A DNA stretch of 64,000 nt from Iris pallida (GCA_029216955.1 JANAVB010029819.1:32859652-32923651); one strand, 5' to 3'. Positions 1 to 11,074 are shown, numbered from the stretch's first letter. Program-made: numbers and translations. The notes: generated from the letters alone by a model not told the origin.

Positions 1-625
1 TAGTGTTGACTAGGAGACTAACCTAGAGACTAACCTAGGTCATGACTACTTGGTTAGGTTAAGTAACCTTAGCTTGACCTAAGTTAGTGATAATTAACTC
101 ATTAGAATTAGTTTGGGGAAATTAGGAATTTATTTGATTAAGGAATGGCTTATGATTTCACAAGTCATTAAATGACTTAAAGCCTTTAAGGCCCAACCCA
201 ACCAAGTGAACCTAAACCTAGCCCATTCCAGCCGTGGCAGCCACACTTAGGTCATTCCTCCTATTTAATTCCCTCCTAGAAATTAGGGCTAGCCTCCATT
301 GGGATTATTGCAAGTTTGGAAAGAGGTGAGTCCCCATCTTCCTTAAATCATAGAAATTCCTATTTAGCTCCTTTTCCACCCAAATCAATTGCATTAGGAC
401 CTAAAATTATTGTACTTGCTGTTGTTATTGAGAGATTTTAGGGAATACACAATTTGTGGATATTTGGGGAGCTTGAGGAACCATTTCATTTGGGGCTTTT
501 GTGTGGATTTGCACCATAGGTAAATTTTTAATCTATTCCATAAAATTATTGTTTATTTGCATTTCTAGGATGCCATAGCCCTAACCTAACAGTAGGATTA
601 GCTAACCCTAGAATTTGAGTCCATT

Positions 626-646
626 ACGTGTCCGTATCGGACACGT
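626..646. promoter_or_regulatory. 21-nt palindrome at the edge of an ACGTGTC-rich block
   Basis: The arms ACGTGTCCG and CGGACACGT are separated by TAT. The same palindrome is intact in the other LTR at 7870-7890, and related shorter inverted pairs (CGTGTCC / GGACACG) occur in the Z LTRs near 20857. ACGTGTC is the core of abscisic-acid response elements bound by plant bZIP factors. A role as an LTR enhancer is inferred. Confidence 0.45.
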
Positions 647-2570
647 ATCTGCATGTATAGGAATGTGTTCGACGAAATGCCCAAAGGACATTTCGTTTGA
701 TTTTGTGAAATATTTTTGAATAGGAAAATAGGATTAGACCTTGCTTATGCATTTCTATTACACTGAGCATGATTTAGCGTCGTATCGAGTCGCACAGACA
801 CGCGGACACGCGGACACGCGGACACGCGATCGAGCACGGCGCGCGCTGGCAGAATTTATGTCCTGCTACTCGGGCTAGGTTTCGAGCTGGACACGGCATT
901 TTGGACCACGAAATTTGACACACGTGTCATGTCCATAACTGACACGGGGTTCCCCAAGTGGTTCGACCCCTCGTATCGTATCGGACACGCATTTGCGTGT
1001 GCACGTGTTATGCACTTGGCGTACACAGTGTGTACCAGTGTGTTGAGATTGGTCCTCTGTGTTTAATTCAATTTAATTAGTTTTAATTCATGTTTTTAGT
1101 TGATAATTAGATCTAAATATGATGTATTATCTATGGTTAATTAGGTTTACATGTTGGTTTAAGTTTTGATGTGAATATTGGATTCGAATGGGTTAAAGTT
1201 CACATAGCTGATACCATTCCTGATACATGTATTGTTCAGCATTTTTCTAACCTTTTAATTTCCTGTGTAATAATGTTCTTCACTGATTTTTACCCCCACA
1301 TTTGTTGATTTGGGTTAATGCAATGTTGCATTCGAAATTGGGCTTTTGTATGTGTTATTGGAAATTGGCATGTGAAGTGATTCAATTTCTGATTAACTGA
1401 TTTAATAGACTGAGATTTCATTTGTTAAACTAGAAATTGATATTAGTTTGTGTTCTCAGTTAACTGTTGAAACCTGAGAAGTGATTTAAATTCTGAAAAC
1501 CTGATTTGATTTTCCTTCCATCTTGTTAATAAGCTGAAAGAATGCATTGATTCATTTTAAAGCCTGTTATTCCAAGTAGTGATTATCATTAATAGTTTTT
1601 CCTATTTCCCTTTAACACTTTTCCCTGTCAACTGTAACTGAGAACTGGGTTCCCTTCCTTTTTGCATTGTATATAGCTTACTGTAACTGAGTTTCAATTT
1701 AAGATGCTGATTTCCCTTAAAATCTGAGATTGCTTCCTTAATTAAAAACCTGAGATTCTTCTTCATTTTTTTAAACTAAAATACGATTCCAGATTCCCAT
1801 TTACAAATGTATTCCCTGTTTCCCTATAAACACTGCCACTGTCTTCACATGTTCCTAGTTTACTATCCTGTTTATCACACACAAGTCTCTCACCCTCACT
1901 CTCTTCACACACACACAGGTTTCATTAATCTGTTTTGAACTGAATTCCTTTCTTTTTACTGTCAACTGCAATGTTGGTCTTTTCTATTTTATTAAAACTG
2001 AATTCCCTTTTCTGTTTCATATTGATATGTATACACTGTTTTTCCCATGGTTCACTGTTTTCCTAGCCTTCACTGTCCTAATTTCCTACATAAACCCAGG
2101 TTTTCCTATTGCCATGCCATAGTTCATTGTCACACACTCTCTAATCTAACACACACACTCATGTACACAGGGTCAACCATCACACTCTCTTGGCACATGC
2201 CACATTTTCCCACACACACACACAAGTACACCACCACATTCGTTCCTATTTTCTATGTATATATTATGTAATGTATATATATAGGTAATGTATGAATAAT
2301 TAGGTATCCTATATATATTATATAATGTGTGTGTATCTATATATATTTGAGATATGATGCAATGTGTGAGATATATATAAATAGTAGTCTATAGGTTATG
2401 TATATTCCATATTATATTATAGCCATGTCAATGTGTAATATAGGTTAGATATATTGTCATGTGTGTAATGTTATGGTTTGGCTTATGGCATGATATTGCC
2501 TAGTAAGCCTAGATTAGTCTTGTTAGGACTTATAATGGCTTGTTAGACCTAGAATAGACTAGTTAGACTA

Positions 2571-2660
2571 GTTGACTTAGGTTTGACTTGGTTGACCTAG
2601 TTTGACTTCTAGGGTTGACCAGAGTTGACCAAGAGTTGACTTTGGTCTAGATTGACCTAG
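2571..2660 (+). promoter_or_regulatory. W-box (TTGAC) array in LARD1 5' LTR
   Basis: Eight TTGAC cores, most extended to TTGACC or TTGACT, lie in about 90 bp, all in the same orientation. TTGAC(C/T) is the binding core of WRKY transcription factors. The array is repeated in the 3' LTR (9795-9881). Equivalent arrays sit in the Z and Y LTRs in the orientation of those elements. Regulatory function is inferred from motif density and conservation. Confidence 0.5.
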
Positions 2661-3810
2661 ATTCATGTAGAATGCATAGTAGTGCAACTTCTTATCATTC
2701 TGGACTTGTTGTGACTTGTGCTGTTCTAATAGGAGCCAGACACCATTCCTCGGACAGTACTTTCATCTTGGATATTCAGTTAGCAGGCGAGTACATTCTC
2801 TGATCATTTCATATCTGTTTAGGATTATATTCCTGCTTTAGATTACTTTACATGATGCTGACACGTTGGAAATACGGATTAGTACTATATAGATCTGGTT
2901 GTGCGATGTTATCCTCCTTAGCGGATACATCGGGTATTCGAGTTCGTGTACTTTATCGGGAACATCGTGTACTCTTTGTATTTGTTATATTCGTGTACGA
3001 AATATGTGAATCGTGTATAATCATGTATTTATATGACCTTCGTGTATAATAACATAACTTAGCTGGATCCTTGTGTATTGAGTTGGGGCGGGGGAGTAGA
3101 AGTGGTTATGTATTCAATCCAGTAGATTACTCGTGTACAAACCTCTGTAGATTACTCGTATACAACATCGTGCCGTCTACATAACCATCTTATGCTCTGA
3201 ATTACTAGCACTATTAGTTCTCTATATATTGTAGCTATTTACTTACAGTCTCTCTCTTTTATCGTATTATTTCTTCAGATCCTGTATCTTACTCTCTAGC
3301 ATGTTTATATTTCCTAACCGGTTATGATTTTGTTGAGATGTACTGTACTCGCTCCCGTCCTGACTAGACCTGTTAAAAATTTTACAGTGAATGATGAGGC
3401 TCTGGTGTCTACTCCTCTTGGTGCAGCATTAGACATCACTAGAGACATGGACCTACTAGCAGTGGATGACACTCCTTAGACTAGGATGTCGTTACTTTTC
3501 TGGATCACTGTATATAGATTCTGAGATATTTTGGGTTATGTATTTATTTTAGACACTTAGAATTCTGGATTATATTTCTGTGCTTTCATTCTGGATATTT
3601 ATCTATCTATCTTCATCTTGTTCTACCTTAGTTGTGATTGAGATATATTCTATTATGTCATCCCCATTCGGGGAGTATAACTGTTTATTACCTTTAACTG
3701 TTAGATGTTGTGACCTAGGACAGCGTTCTACCGCTGACACTGCGGCGTAGGCTGGGCGTTGTTACGTCTCGTGCCCTCACAGTGGGTGCGGATCGTGACA
3801 GTTTTTAGTG

Positions 3811-3872
3811 GTGGCCCATGCAGGTCAAGTTTATGTAGTGGTATTCGAACTAGAGTATCACTACAGCCTGCA
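3811..3872 (+). other. LARD1 leader stem-loop just inside the 5' LTR
   Basis: About 10 bp after the LTR end lies the motif GTGGTGGCCCATGCAGG, shared with X, Z and W. An outer stem TGCAGG (3819-3824) with CCTGCA (3867-3872) encloses a 12-bp hairpin, GTAGTGGTATTC (3835-3846) with GAGTATCACTAC (3853-3864), pairing fully if G-U wobbles are allowed, with loop GAACTA. This is where a primer-binding site is expected, but no standard tRNA complement such as TGGTATCAGAGC is intact. A role in priming, dimerisation or packaging is a hypothesis. Confidence 0.6.
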
Positions 3873-4146
3873 GTAGGATTAGGATATATTTTTGAAGGTA
3901 CTCAATCACAGTTAGGATTCCTTGAGAGATTCCTGGGATGACCCTTGAGAATCTTATTTAAACTTCAATTTGAAATCATTTCCCTTGTTTTGTTCGCTCT
4001 CACTCCTTGTTGTTGAATTTGGTTTTGATGAATCGTTGTTGATTTTGATTTTTCCTATCGAGATAAATTTTATGGCCTGGGTTACGATATTTTCTGATAA
4101 CATATGTGGACGGGAATAACAGGGATGGTAAAACGTCTGCTTGATT

Positions 4147-4375
4147 ATGGAACCTGTAGTTTATCGCAGCCATATTAGCTGGCGTGGCAGAAACATAGAG
4201 ACCTGACTTCGGATGTACGTATCTTGGTTATGAGATTTGGAATTTCTCGCAGTTATACTAGTCGGCATAGCGAGAATTCCAGACGACATGATTATAGAGG
4301 TGCATGCCCCAGATATGGAATCTATCGTTTATCGCAGCTTTGTTTACTGGCGTGGCGAGGACTCTGAGTAACGTG
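4147..4375 (+). repeat. Threefold reiterated hairpin block in LARD1 interior
   Basis: Three imperfect copies of one unit lie in about 230 bp. Each has TGGAA, then a TATCGCAG/CTCGCAG core, then a (C)TGGCGTGGC-like segment. The middle copy is a strong hairpin: TGGAATTTCTCGC (4238-4250) pairs with GCGAGAATTCCA (4270-4281) with one bulge. Looser versions (TGGAAC, GCAGCC, CTGGC) can be seen in the X interior near 13740-13985. It lies in the non-coding leader and has no coding capacity. The structure is seen; a packaging or regulatory role is inferred. Confidence 0.5.
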
Positions 4376-5915
4376 ATTTTGTGCAGACGTATATGATTAT
4401 CAGATTGTATCTTGAGAAGTTTTTTAATATCATCTCTATCGTACCATTCTGTTGTTATAAATTGTATTCCTTCATCAAATAGCTTAGGAGTAGGAGTATG
4501 AGTAGGAGTAGCTTAGCTGTTATTATAAATCTAGTGTAACTTCTTGCTATTTTTTTCTTTATCCTAATACAATGAATCGATGATTTTGATAGAACTTAAC
4601 TTGGATTTGATATTATAGCTCTAGTTTCAAAAAGGTTCCTTCTTTTAAACAGATAAGCAGAATAGATTTTATCATTATTTCCTTCTTGCCATTATTCTTG
4701 TATTACCTTAAATTATATGAATATAGTGGACCCAGATGCTTGCCTGACACGTATGCATGCTACACTTGATTACCAACCTATCTAAATGCATATTAACATG
4801 TTTGATGTTAATTTCTCAAAATCCCTATTTCTATTATAGTACAGTATCAGTGACTAGTTCTCCGTTTCCCAGATTAATTTCGTAATTAAATTTATACTTC
4901 ATGTTATTAGTTGTTGTTTACATTACTGCACATGTATGTTATATACAGGGTTTCATTTCTTAAAGAAAATTGGTTGAGTTTTGTGTTTGAAATTGTCAAA
5001 TGTGAGACTGTGTACATATTAAACCTTTAACCCTGGATTCTAAGTATTTAGTTCAAATTGCAGTTTTTAATTGTAATGTTTTGAGCCGTATACATTGATA
5101 TGTGTAGGTATATAATGTTAGGTTTCATACTCTTACATGTTAGGTTGTGGTTGTGGTAAACATTGAGTTGGTTTTGATGTTCGAATTTCTCCTAAGATCT
5201 TGAAAACTGAATACATGTTAACATTTTTTTTTCATTGCTTTCAAATGAGTAGTTCAATTTTGGATTAATATGTAATGTTGAACTAAAACTGAATAATCAA
5301 ACCCTTTATTCAAGTTTTAACCCATGTACACTCGACACTCTACACTAATGTTCACAACTGCGAAGTAAATCTAACCCTTCATCTCTATGTTATGTTCATG
5401 TAGCCATATAGATACACATATATATGTGGTTAGCCATGCATGTTAGGAGTAATAGCTTGTACCTTGTAGACTGCTTAACCAATATGCCATGAATAGTGTA
5501 ACTTGATAGCTATAGTTGAGACCCAAATCCTCCTATACACTTTCATGTATATTTCACACACACAAACCACATAACCCTTATATAATGCTATCTTTTCCCT
5601 CTCTAACACCTCTCTTTCTATATATATTATATTATGATTGGATTCAATGCTATTGACTTTCGTTCCTTAAACTTGTGGTTCTGGTTTTCTTAAAATAGTA
5701 CCCCTTTATAGATGATTAGTAGTTATCTTATTTTATTTTCTGATAAGTACCAGTTTTATATAGGATGGTAGACTGCCTTACAGTTTTGATGATTTGTTAT
5801 TTCTGTATCTTTTCCAGTTCAACACCCCTGATTGCTTGTATGTTTGATACCCTATGACCGTTTTGGTTTAGCATAACTAGTATACCTAGATGAGACTTCG
5901 CTACCACCGTATACC

Positions 5916-6460
5916 ATGACCCTGTATGTCGTCCTTTTAAATCGTATAATTTGTTTAAGTTCTGAGACCAAGAGTCCTTTCCCGCCTCCTCCTCTGCCTC
6001 CAGGAGCGGTACCCCATACCATACCCTCGGCATGTTTGTTTTCTGACGGAGCTCAGATATCCAGACTTCTTCGGGATGTGTTGGAGGCACTGAGAGTTCA
6101 GGCTGAGATCCTGAAGGAGCAGGGCCGCGGGATCCAACTGCTGCGGGATTTGGTACATTCAGGAGGAGAGCCTAGTTATGAGAGGACGAGGAGCAGTGTA
6201 TACCCAGAGCCCCGTGAGCACCAGACTATCAGCCTAGACTAGCCTACCCAGTCCAGACTCTTGTTCAGCAGAGGCCAGCTGAGAGAGTGCCTACCTGCAC
6301 CTTCTGTAAGAAGCCTGGACATGTATGGGACTACTATAGGAAGAGAAGAGGGGAGTGCCTGTTATGTGGGTCAGCTGCACACATGCTACGAGACTGTCCT
6401 GCTGCACTGATCCCAGCCAAGACTCTGCCTTCGGAAGGGGGTTCCAGCCACCAGACCTAG
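5916..6460 (+). pseudogene. gag remnant with two CCHC-type zinc knuckles
   Basis: This is the only recognisable coding relic in LARD1. A 108-residue frame (5916-6242) has a charged helix-like stretch, then shifts into a second frame open from 6218 to 6460. The second frame carries CTFCKKPGHVWDYY, a knuckle whose last Cys is Tyr, and then a perfect CCHC box CLLCGSAAHMLRDC. The same pair of boxes, more damaged, occurs in the gag of Z (about 25330-25395), so this is a nucleocapsid-type remnant of the same Gypsy lineage. No capsid domain, protease or pol follows. A GTAAGT near 6465 could be a splice donor, unproven. A product is unlikely because the frame is broken near 6215. Confidence 0.65.
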
Positions 6461-6706
6461 TTGGAGGTAAGTCCTTGACTTATATCTTATCCAGTCCTTG
6501 ATAATTGATGCACCCTACCATAGTGTTGTATGTTTTGATACCTTCTGAATGCTTTTGATTTAATATGACTAGAATAGCTGGATGAGACCTCAGACTGATA
6601 CCACTTACCAAATCCTATATGTTATCCTTCCAATTGCGTGATTTAAATAAGTTCTCTTTTGACCTTGATTGCTGGGGGTTTAACCTAGAAGGAGTACGAT
6701 CATCTC

Positions 6707-6743
6707 AATTTCGAGGACGAAATTTTTCTAAGGTGGGTAGGAT
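6707..6743 (+). other. LARD1 terminal palindrome and polypurine tract
   Basis: AATTTCGAGGACGAAATT (6707-6724) is an inverted repeat with 7-bp arms and a 4-nt AGGA loop. It is followed by the purine-rich AAGGTGGGTAGGA, which abuts TGTAACACCC, the start of the 3' LTR. The polypurine tract primes plus-strand DNA synthesis. The same palindrome plus tract precedes the 3' LTR of X, Z, W and Y_B. Confidence 0.8.
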
Positions 6744-9700
6744 TGTAACACCCAGTTTTCCAAATGAGGGTAATTTTGAAATTTTGTAATTTTAATCTTT
6801 TAATAATGATATTTTAAATCATGATATAATTTTTGGTAATTTTTAAATTATTTTAAAACTATTTTAAATCATGACTTATGATTTTAGTGTTTTGATAGTG
6901 TAACACTAGAGACAGCTTAACCTAGAGCCTAGCCCTGTGATTAGGGTGTTTCATTTATCATTTCCAGTTTGAGAGTATTTTGTCATTTTTTTATTTAATT
7001 AAATTTAATATATATTATTGGAAATTTAATATATTATTATTAATGGTATTATTTTAATATTATTTAATTGATTGCCATGTTTTGTGATTAGCCTAACTTG
7101 GTTTGGACCTAACCTAGATTAGTCGTAGCTAGTCTTAGCTAACCATGGTTAGTGATAGTTAGTATTATTTAGATTTATTAGAATTAATGTGATTTTTAGT
7201 GATTTTTAGTATAATTGATTTTGGTCCTATAGTTGACTTTGACTAGTGTTGACTAGGAGACTAACCTAGAGACTAACCTAGGTCATGACTACTTGGTTAG
7301 GTTAAGTAACCTTAGCTTGACCTAAGTTAGTGATAATTAACTCATTATAATTAGTTTGGGGAAATTAGGAATTTATTTGATTAAGGAATGGCTTGTGATT
7401 TCACAAGTCATTAAATGACTTAAAGCCTTTAAGGCCCAACCCAACCAAGTGAACCTAAACCTAGCCCATTCCAGCCCATGGCAGCCACACTTAGGTCATT
7501 CCCCCTATTTAATTCCCTCCTAGAAATTAGGGCTAGGCTCCATTGGGATTATTGCAAGTTTGGAAAGAGGTGAGTCCCCATCTTCCTTAAATCATAAAAA
7601 TTCCTATTTAGCTCCTTTTCCACCCAAATCATTTGCATTAGGACCTAAAATTATTGTACTTGCTGTTGTTATTGAGAGATTTCAGGGAATACACAATTTG
7701 TGGATATTTTGGGAGCTTGAGGAACCATTTTATTTGGGGCTTTTTTGTGGATTTGCACCATAGGTAAATTTCTAATCTATTCCATAAAATTACTGTTTAT
7801 TTTCATTTCTAGGATGCCCTAGCCCTAACCTAACAGTAGGATTAGCTAACCCTAGAATTTGAGTCCATTACGTGTCCGTATCGGACACGTATCTACATGT
7901 ATAGGAATGTGTTCGACGAAATGCCCCAAAGGACATTTTGTTTGATTTTGTGAAATATTTTTGAATAGGAAAATAGGATTAGACCTCGCTTATGCATTTC
8001 TATTGCACTGAGCATGATTTAGCGTCGTGTCGAGTCGCACAGACACGCGGACACGCGGTCGAGCACGCGCGTGCGCTGGCAGAATTTATGCCCTGCTACT
8101 CGGGCTAGATTCCGAACTGGACACGACGTTTTGGCCCACAAAATTTGACACACGTGTCGTGTCCATGACTGACACGGGGTTCCCCAAGTGGTTCGACCCT
8201 TCGTGTCATGTCGGACACGCATTTGCGTGTGCACGTGTTATGCACTGTGCGTACACGTGTGTACCTGTGTGTTGAGATTGGTCCTCTGTGTCTAATTCAA
8301 TTTAATTAGTTTTAATTCATGTTTTTAGTTGATAATTAGATCTAAATATGATGTATTATCTATGGTTAATTAGGTTTACATGTTGGTTTAAGTTTTGATG
8401 TGAATATTAGATTCGAATGGGTTAAAGTTCACATAGCTGATACCATTCCTGATACATGTATTGTTCAGTATTTTTCTAACCTTTTAATTTCCTGTGTAAT
8501 GATGTTCTTCACTGATTTTGACCCCCACATATTTGTTGATTTGGGTTAATGCAATGTTGCATTCGAAATTGGGCTTTTGTATGTGTTATTGGAAATTGGC
8601 ATGTGAAGTGATTCAATTTTTGATTAACTGATTTGATAGACTGGGATTTCATTTGTTAAACTGGAAATTGATATTAGTTTGTGTTCTCAATTAACTGTTT
8701 AAACCTGAGAAGTGATTTAAATTCTGAAAACCTGATTTGATTTCCCTTCCATCTTGTTAATAAGCTGAAATAATGCATTGATTCATTTTAAAGCCTGTGA
8801 TTCGAAGTAGTGATTATCATTAACAGTTTTTTCTATTTCCCTTTAACACTTTTCCCTGTCAACTGTAACTGAGAACTGGGTTCCCTTCCTTTTTGCATTG
8901 TATATAGTTCACTGTAACTGAGTTTCAATTTAAGATGCTGATTTTCCTTAAAATCTGAGATTACTTCCTTAATTAAAAACCTGAGATTTTTCTTCATTTT
9001 TTAAACTAAAATGTGATTCCTGATTCCCATTTACAAATGTATTCCCTGTTTCCCTATAAACACTGCCACTGTCTTCACATGTTCCCATTTCACTATCCTC
9101 TATATCACACACTAGTCTCACACCCTCACTCTCTTCACACACACAGAGGTTTCATTAATCTGTTTTGAACTGAATTCCTTTCTTTTTACTATCAACTGCA
9201 ATGTTGGTCTTTTCCTTTTTATGAAAACTGAATTCCCTTTCCTGTTTCATATTGATATATGTATACACTGTTTTTCCTATGGTTCACTGTTTTCCTAGCC
9301 TTCACTGTCCTAATTTCCTGCATAAACCCAGGTTTTCCTATTGCCATGCCACGGTTCATTGTCACACACTCTTTAATCTAACACACACTCATGTACACAG
9401 GTTCAACCATCACACTCTCTTGTCACATGCCACATTTCCCACACACACACACACATAAGTACACCACCACATTCGTTCCTATTTTCTATGTATATATATT
9501 GTGTAAAGTATATATATAGGTAATGTATGAATAATTAGGTATCCTATATATATTATATAATGTGTGTGTATCTATATATATATTTGAGATATGATGCAAT
9601 GTGTGAGATATATATAGTAGTCTATAGGTTATGTATATTCCATATTATATTATAGCCATATCAATGTGTAATATAGGTTAGATATATTGTCATGTGTGTA

Positions 9701-11021
9701 ATGTTATGGTTTGGCTTATGGCATGATATTGCCTAGTAAGCCTAGATTAGTCTTGTTAGGACTTAGAATGGCTTGTTAGACCTAGAATAGACTAGTTGAC
9801 TTAGGTTTGACTTGGTTGACCTAGTTTGACTTCTAGGGTTGACCAGAGTTGACCAAGAGTTGACTTTGGTCTAGATTGACCTAGATTCATGTAGAATGCA
9901 TAGTAGTGCATTCTTATCATTCTGGACTTGTTGTGACTTGTGCTGTTCTAATAGGAGCCAGACACCATTCCTCGGACAGTACTTTCAACTTGGACATTTA
10001 GTTAGCAGGCGAGTACATTCTCTGATCATTTCATATCTGTTTAGGATTATATTCCTGCATTAGATTACTTTACATGATGCTGACACGTTGGAAACACGGA
10101 TTAGTACTATATGGATCTGGTTGTGCGATGTTATACCCCTTAGCGGATACATCGGGTATTTGTGTTCGTGTACTTTATCGGGAACATCGTGTACTCTTTG
10201 TATTTGTTACATTCGTGTACGAAACGTGTGAATCGTGTATAATCATGTATTCACATGACCTTCGTGTACAATAACATAACTTAGCTGGATCCTCGTGTAT
10301 TGATTGGGGCGGGGGAGTAGAAGTGGTTATGTATTCAATCCAGTAGATTACTCGTGTACAAACCTCTGTAGATTACTCGTGTACAACATCGTGCCGTCTA
10401 CATAACCATCTTGTGCTCTGAATCACTAGCACTGTTAGTTCTCTATATATTGTAGCTATTTACTTACAGTCTCTCTCTTTTATCATATTATTTCTTCAGA
10501 TCCTGTATCTTACTCTCTAGCATGTTTATATTTCCTAACCGGTTATGATTTAGTTGAGATGTACTGTACTCGCTCCCATCCTGACTGGACCTGTTGAAAA
10601 TTTTACAGTGAATAATGAGGCTCTGGTGTCTACTCCTCTTGGTGCAGCATTAGACATCACTAGAGACATGGACCCACTAGCAGTGGATGACACTCCTTAG
10701 ACTAGGATGTCTTTACTTTTCTGGATCACTGTATATAGATTCTGAGATATTTTGGGTTATGTATTTATTTTTAGACACTTAGAATTATGGATTATATTTC
10801 TGTGCTTTCATTCTGGATATTTATCTATCTATCTTCATCTTGTTCTACCTTAGTTGTGATTGAGATATATTCTGTTATGTCACCCCCATTCGGGAGTATA
10901 ACTGTTTCTTACCTTTAGCTGTTAGATGTTGTGACCTAGGACAGCATTCTACAGCCGACACTGAGGCATAGGCTGGGCGTTGTTACGTCTCGTGCCCTCA
11001 CAGTGGGTGCGGGTCGTGACA
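6744..11021 (+). repeat. LARD1 3' LTR, complete, 4278 bp
   Basis: It starts TGTAACACCC right after the polypurine tract and ends GGGTGCGGGTCGTGACA. The internal order is: AT-rich start, TTGACT-type boxes, a TATTTAA at about 7506 (a weak TATA candidate), the CpG-rich GACACG block (7870-8270), CA and TA microsatellites (about 9380-9600), W-boxes (9795-9881) and a TCGTGTA run (about 10150-10405). No gene. Small indels in the microsatellites separate it from the 5' LTR. The last 17 bases match the end of the X 3' LTR and closely match the end of the Z LTR. Confidence 0.92.
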
Positions 11022-11074
11022 GCCGAGCTCTATATAGGATTCACCTATATCCTGATCAGGAACACGAGAGAGAG

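Larger units (their letters stand above)
1..3800 (+). repeat. LARD1 5' LTR (first ~500 bp outside window)
   Basis: This aligns base for base from position 1 with 7244 onward of the right LTR and ends ...GCGGATCGTGACA. It contains no gene. It holds a CpG-rich block of GACACG/CGTGT motifs (about 626-1040), with a 9+3+9 palindrome at 626-646. It also has CA/TA microsatellite stretches (about 2150-2360), a W-box array (2571-2660) and a run of TCGTGTA motifs (about 2930-3180). The short ORFs here have no conserved reading frame between the two LTR copies. Confidence 0.92.
1..11021 (+). mobile_element. LARD1: non-coding LTR retrotransposon with giant LTRs
   Basis: Positions 1-3800 and 7244-11021 are near-identical direct repeats that flank 2943 bp of mostly non-coding DNA. 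The right copy is a complete LTR, TGTAACACCC...GTCGTGACA, of 4278 bp, so about 500 bp of the left copy lie before the window. A chromovirus-style 3' end (palindrome, purine tract, TGTAACACCC) precedes the right LTR, and a leader motif follows the left LTR, which sets the + orientation. No protease, RT, RNase H or integrase is present; only a gag zinc-knuckle remnant remains. LTRs of about 4 kb around a non-coding core of about 3 kb fit the LARD class. The right flank (GCCGAGCTC) continues the 5' LTR of element X, so LARD1 is nested in X. Its left target duplication is outside the window. Confidence 0.9.

Noticed and set aside
3837..3860. TGGTATTCGAACTAGAG as an initiator-methionine tRNA primer-binding site in LARD1
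   Set aside because: Only TGGTAT and AGAG resemble TGGTATCAGAGC, with extra bases between, ~37 bp from the LTR. The bases are better explained by the hairpin conserved in Z.
5797..6158. - strand ORFs of 67-97 residues in LARD1
   Set aside because: Antisense to the gag remnant with its CCHC boxes; no motif of their own.
8019..8275. ORFs of 71-82 residues in the CGTGT block of the LARD1 LTR
   Set aside because: The matching region of the other LTR does not keep these frames; their composition follows the repeated GACACG motif.
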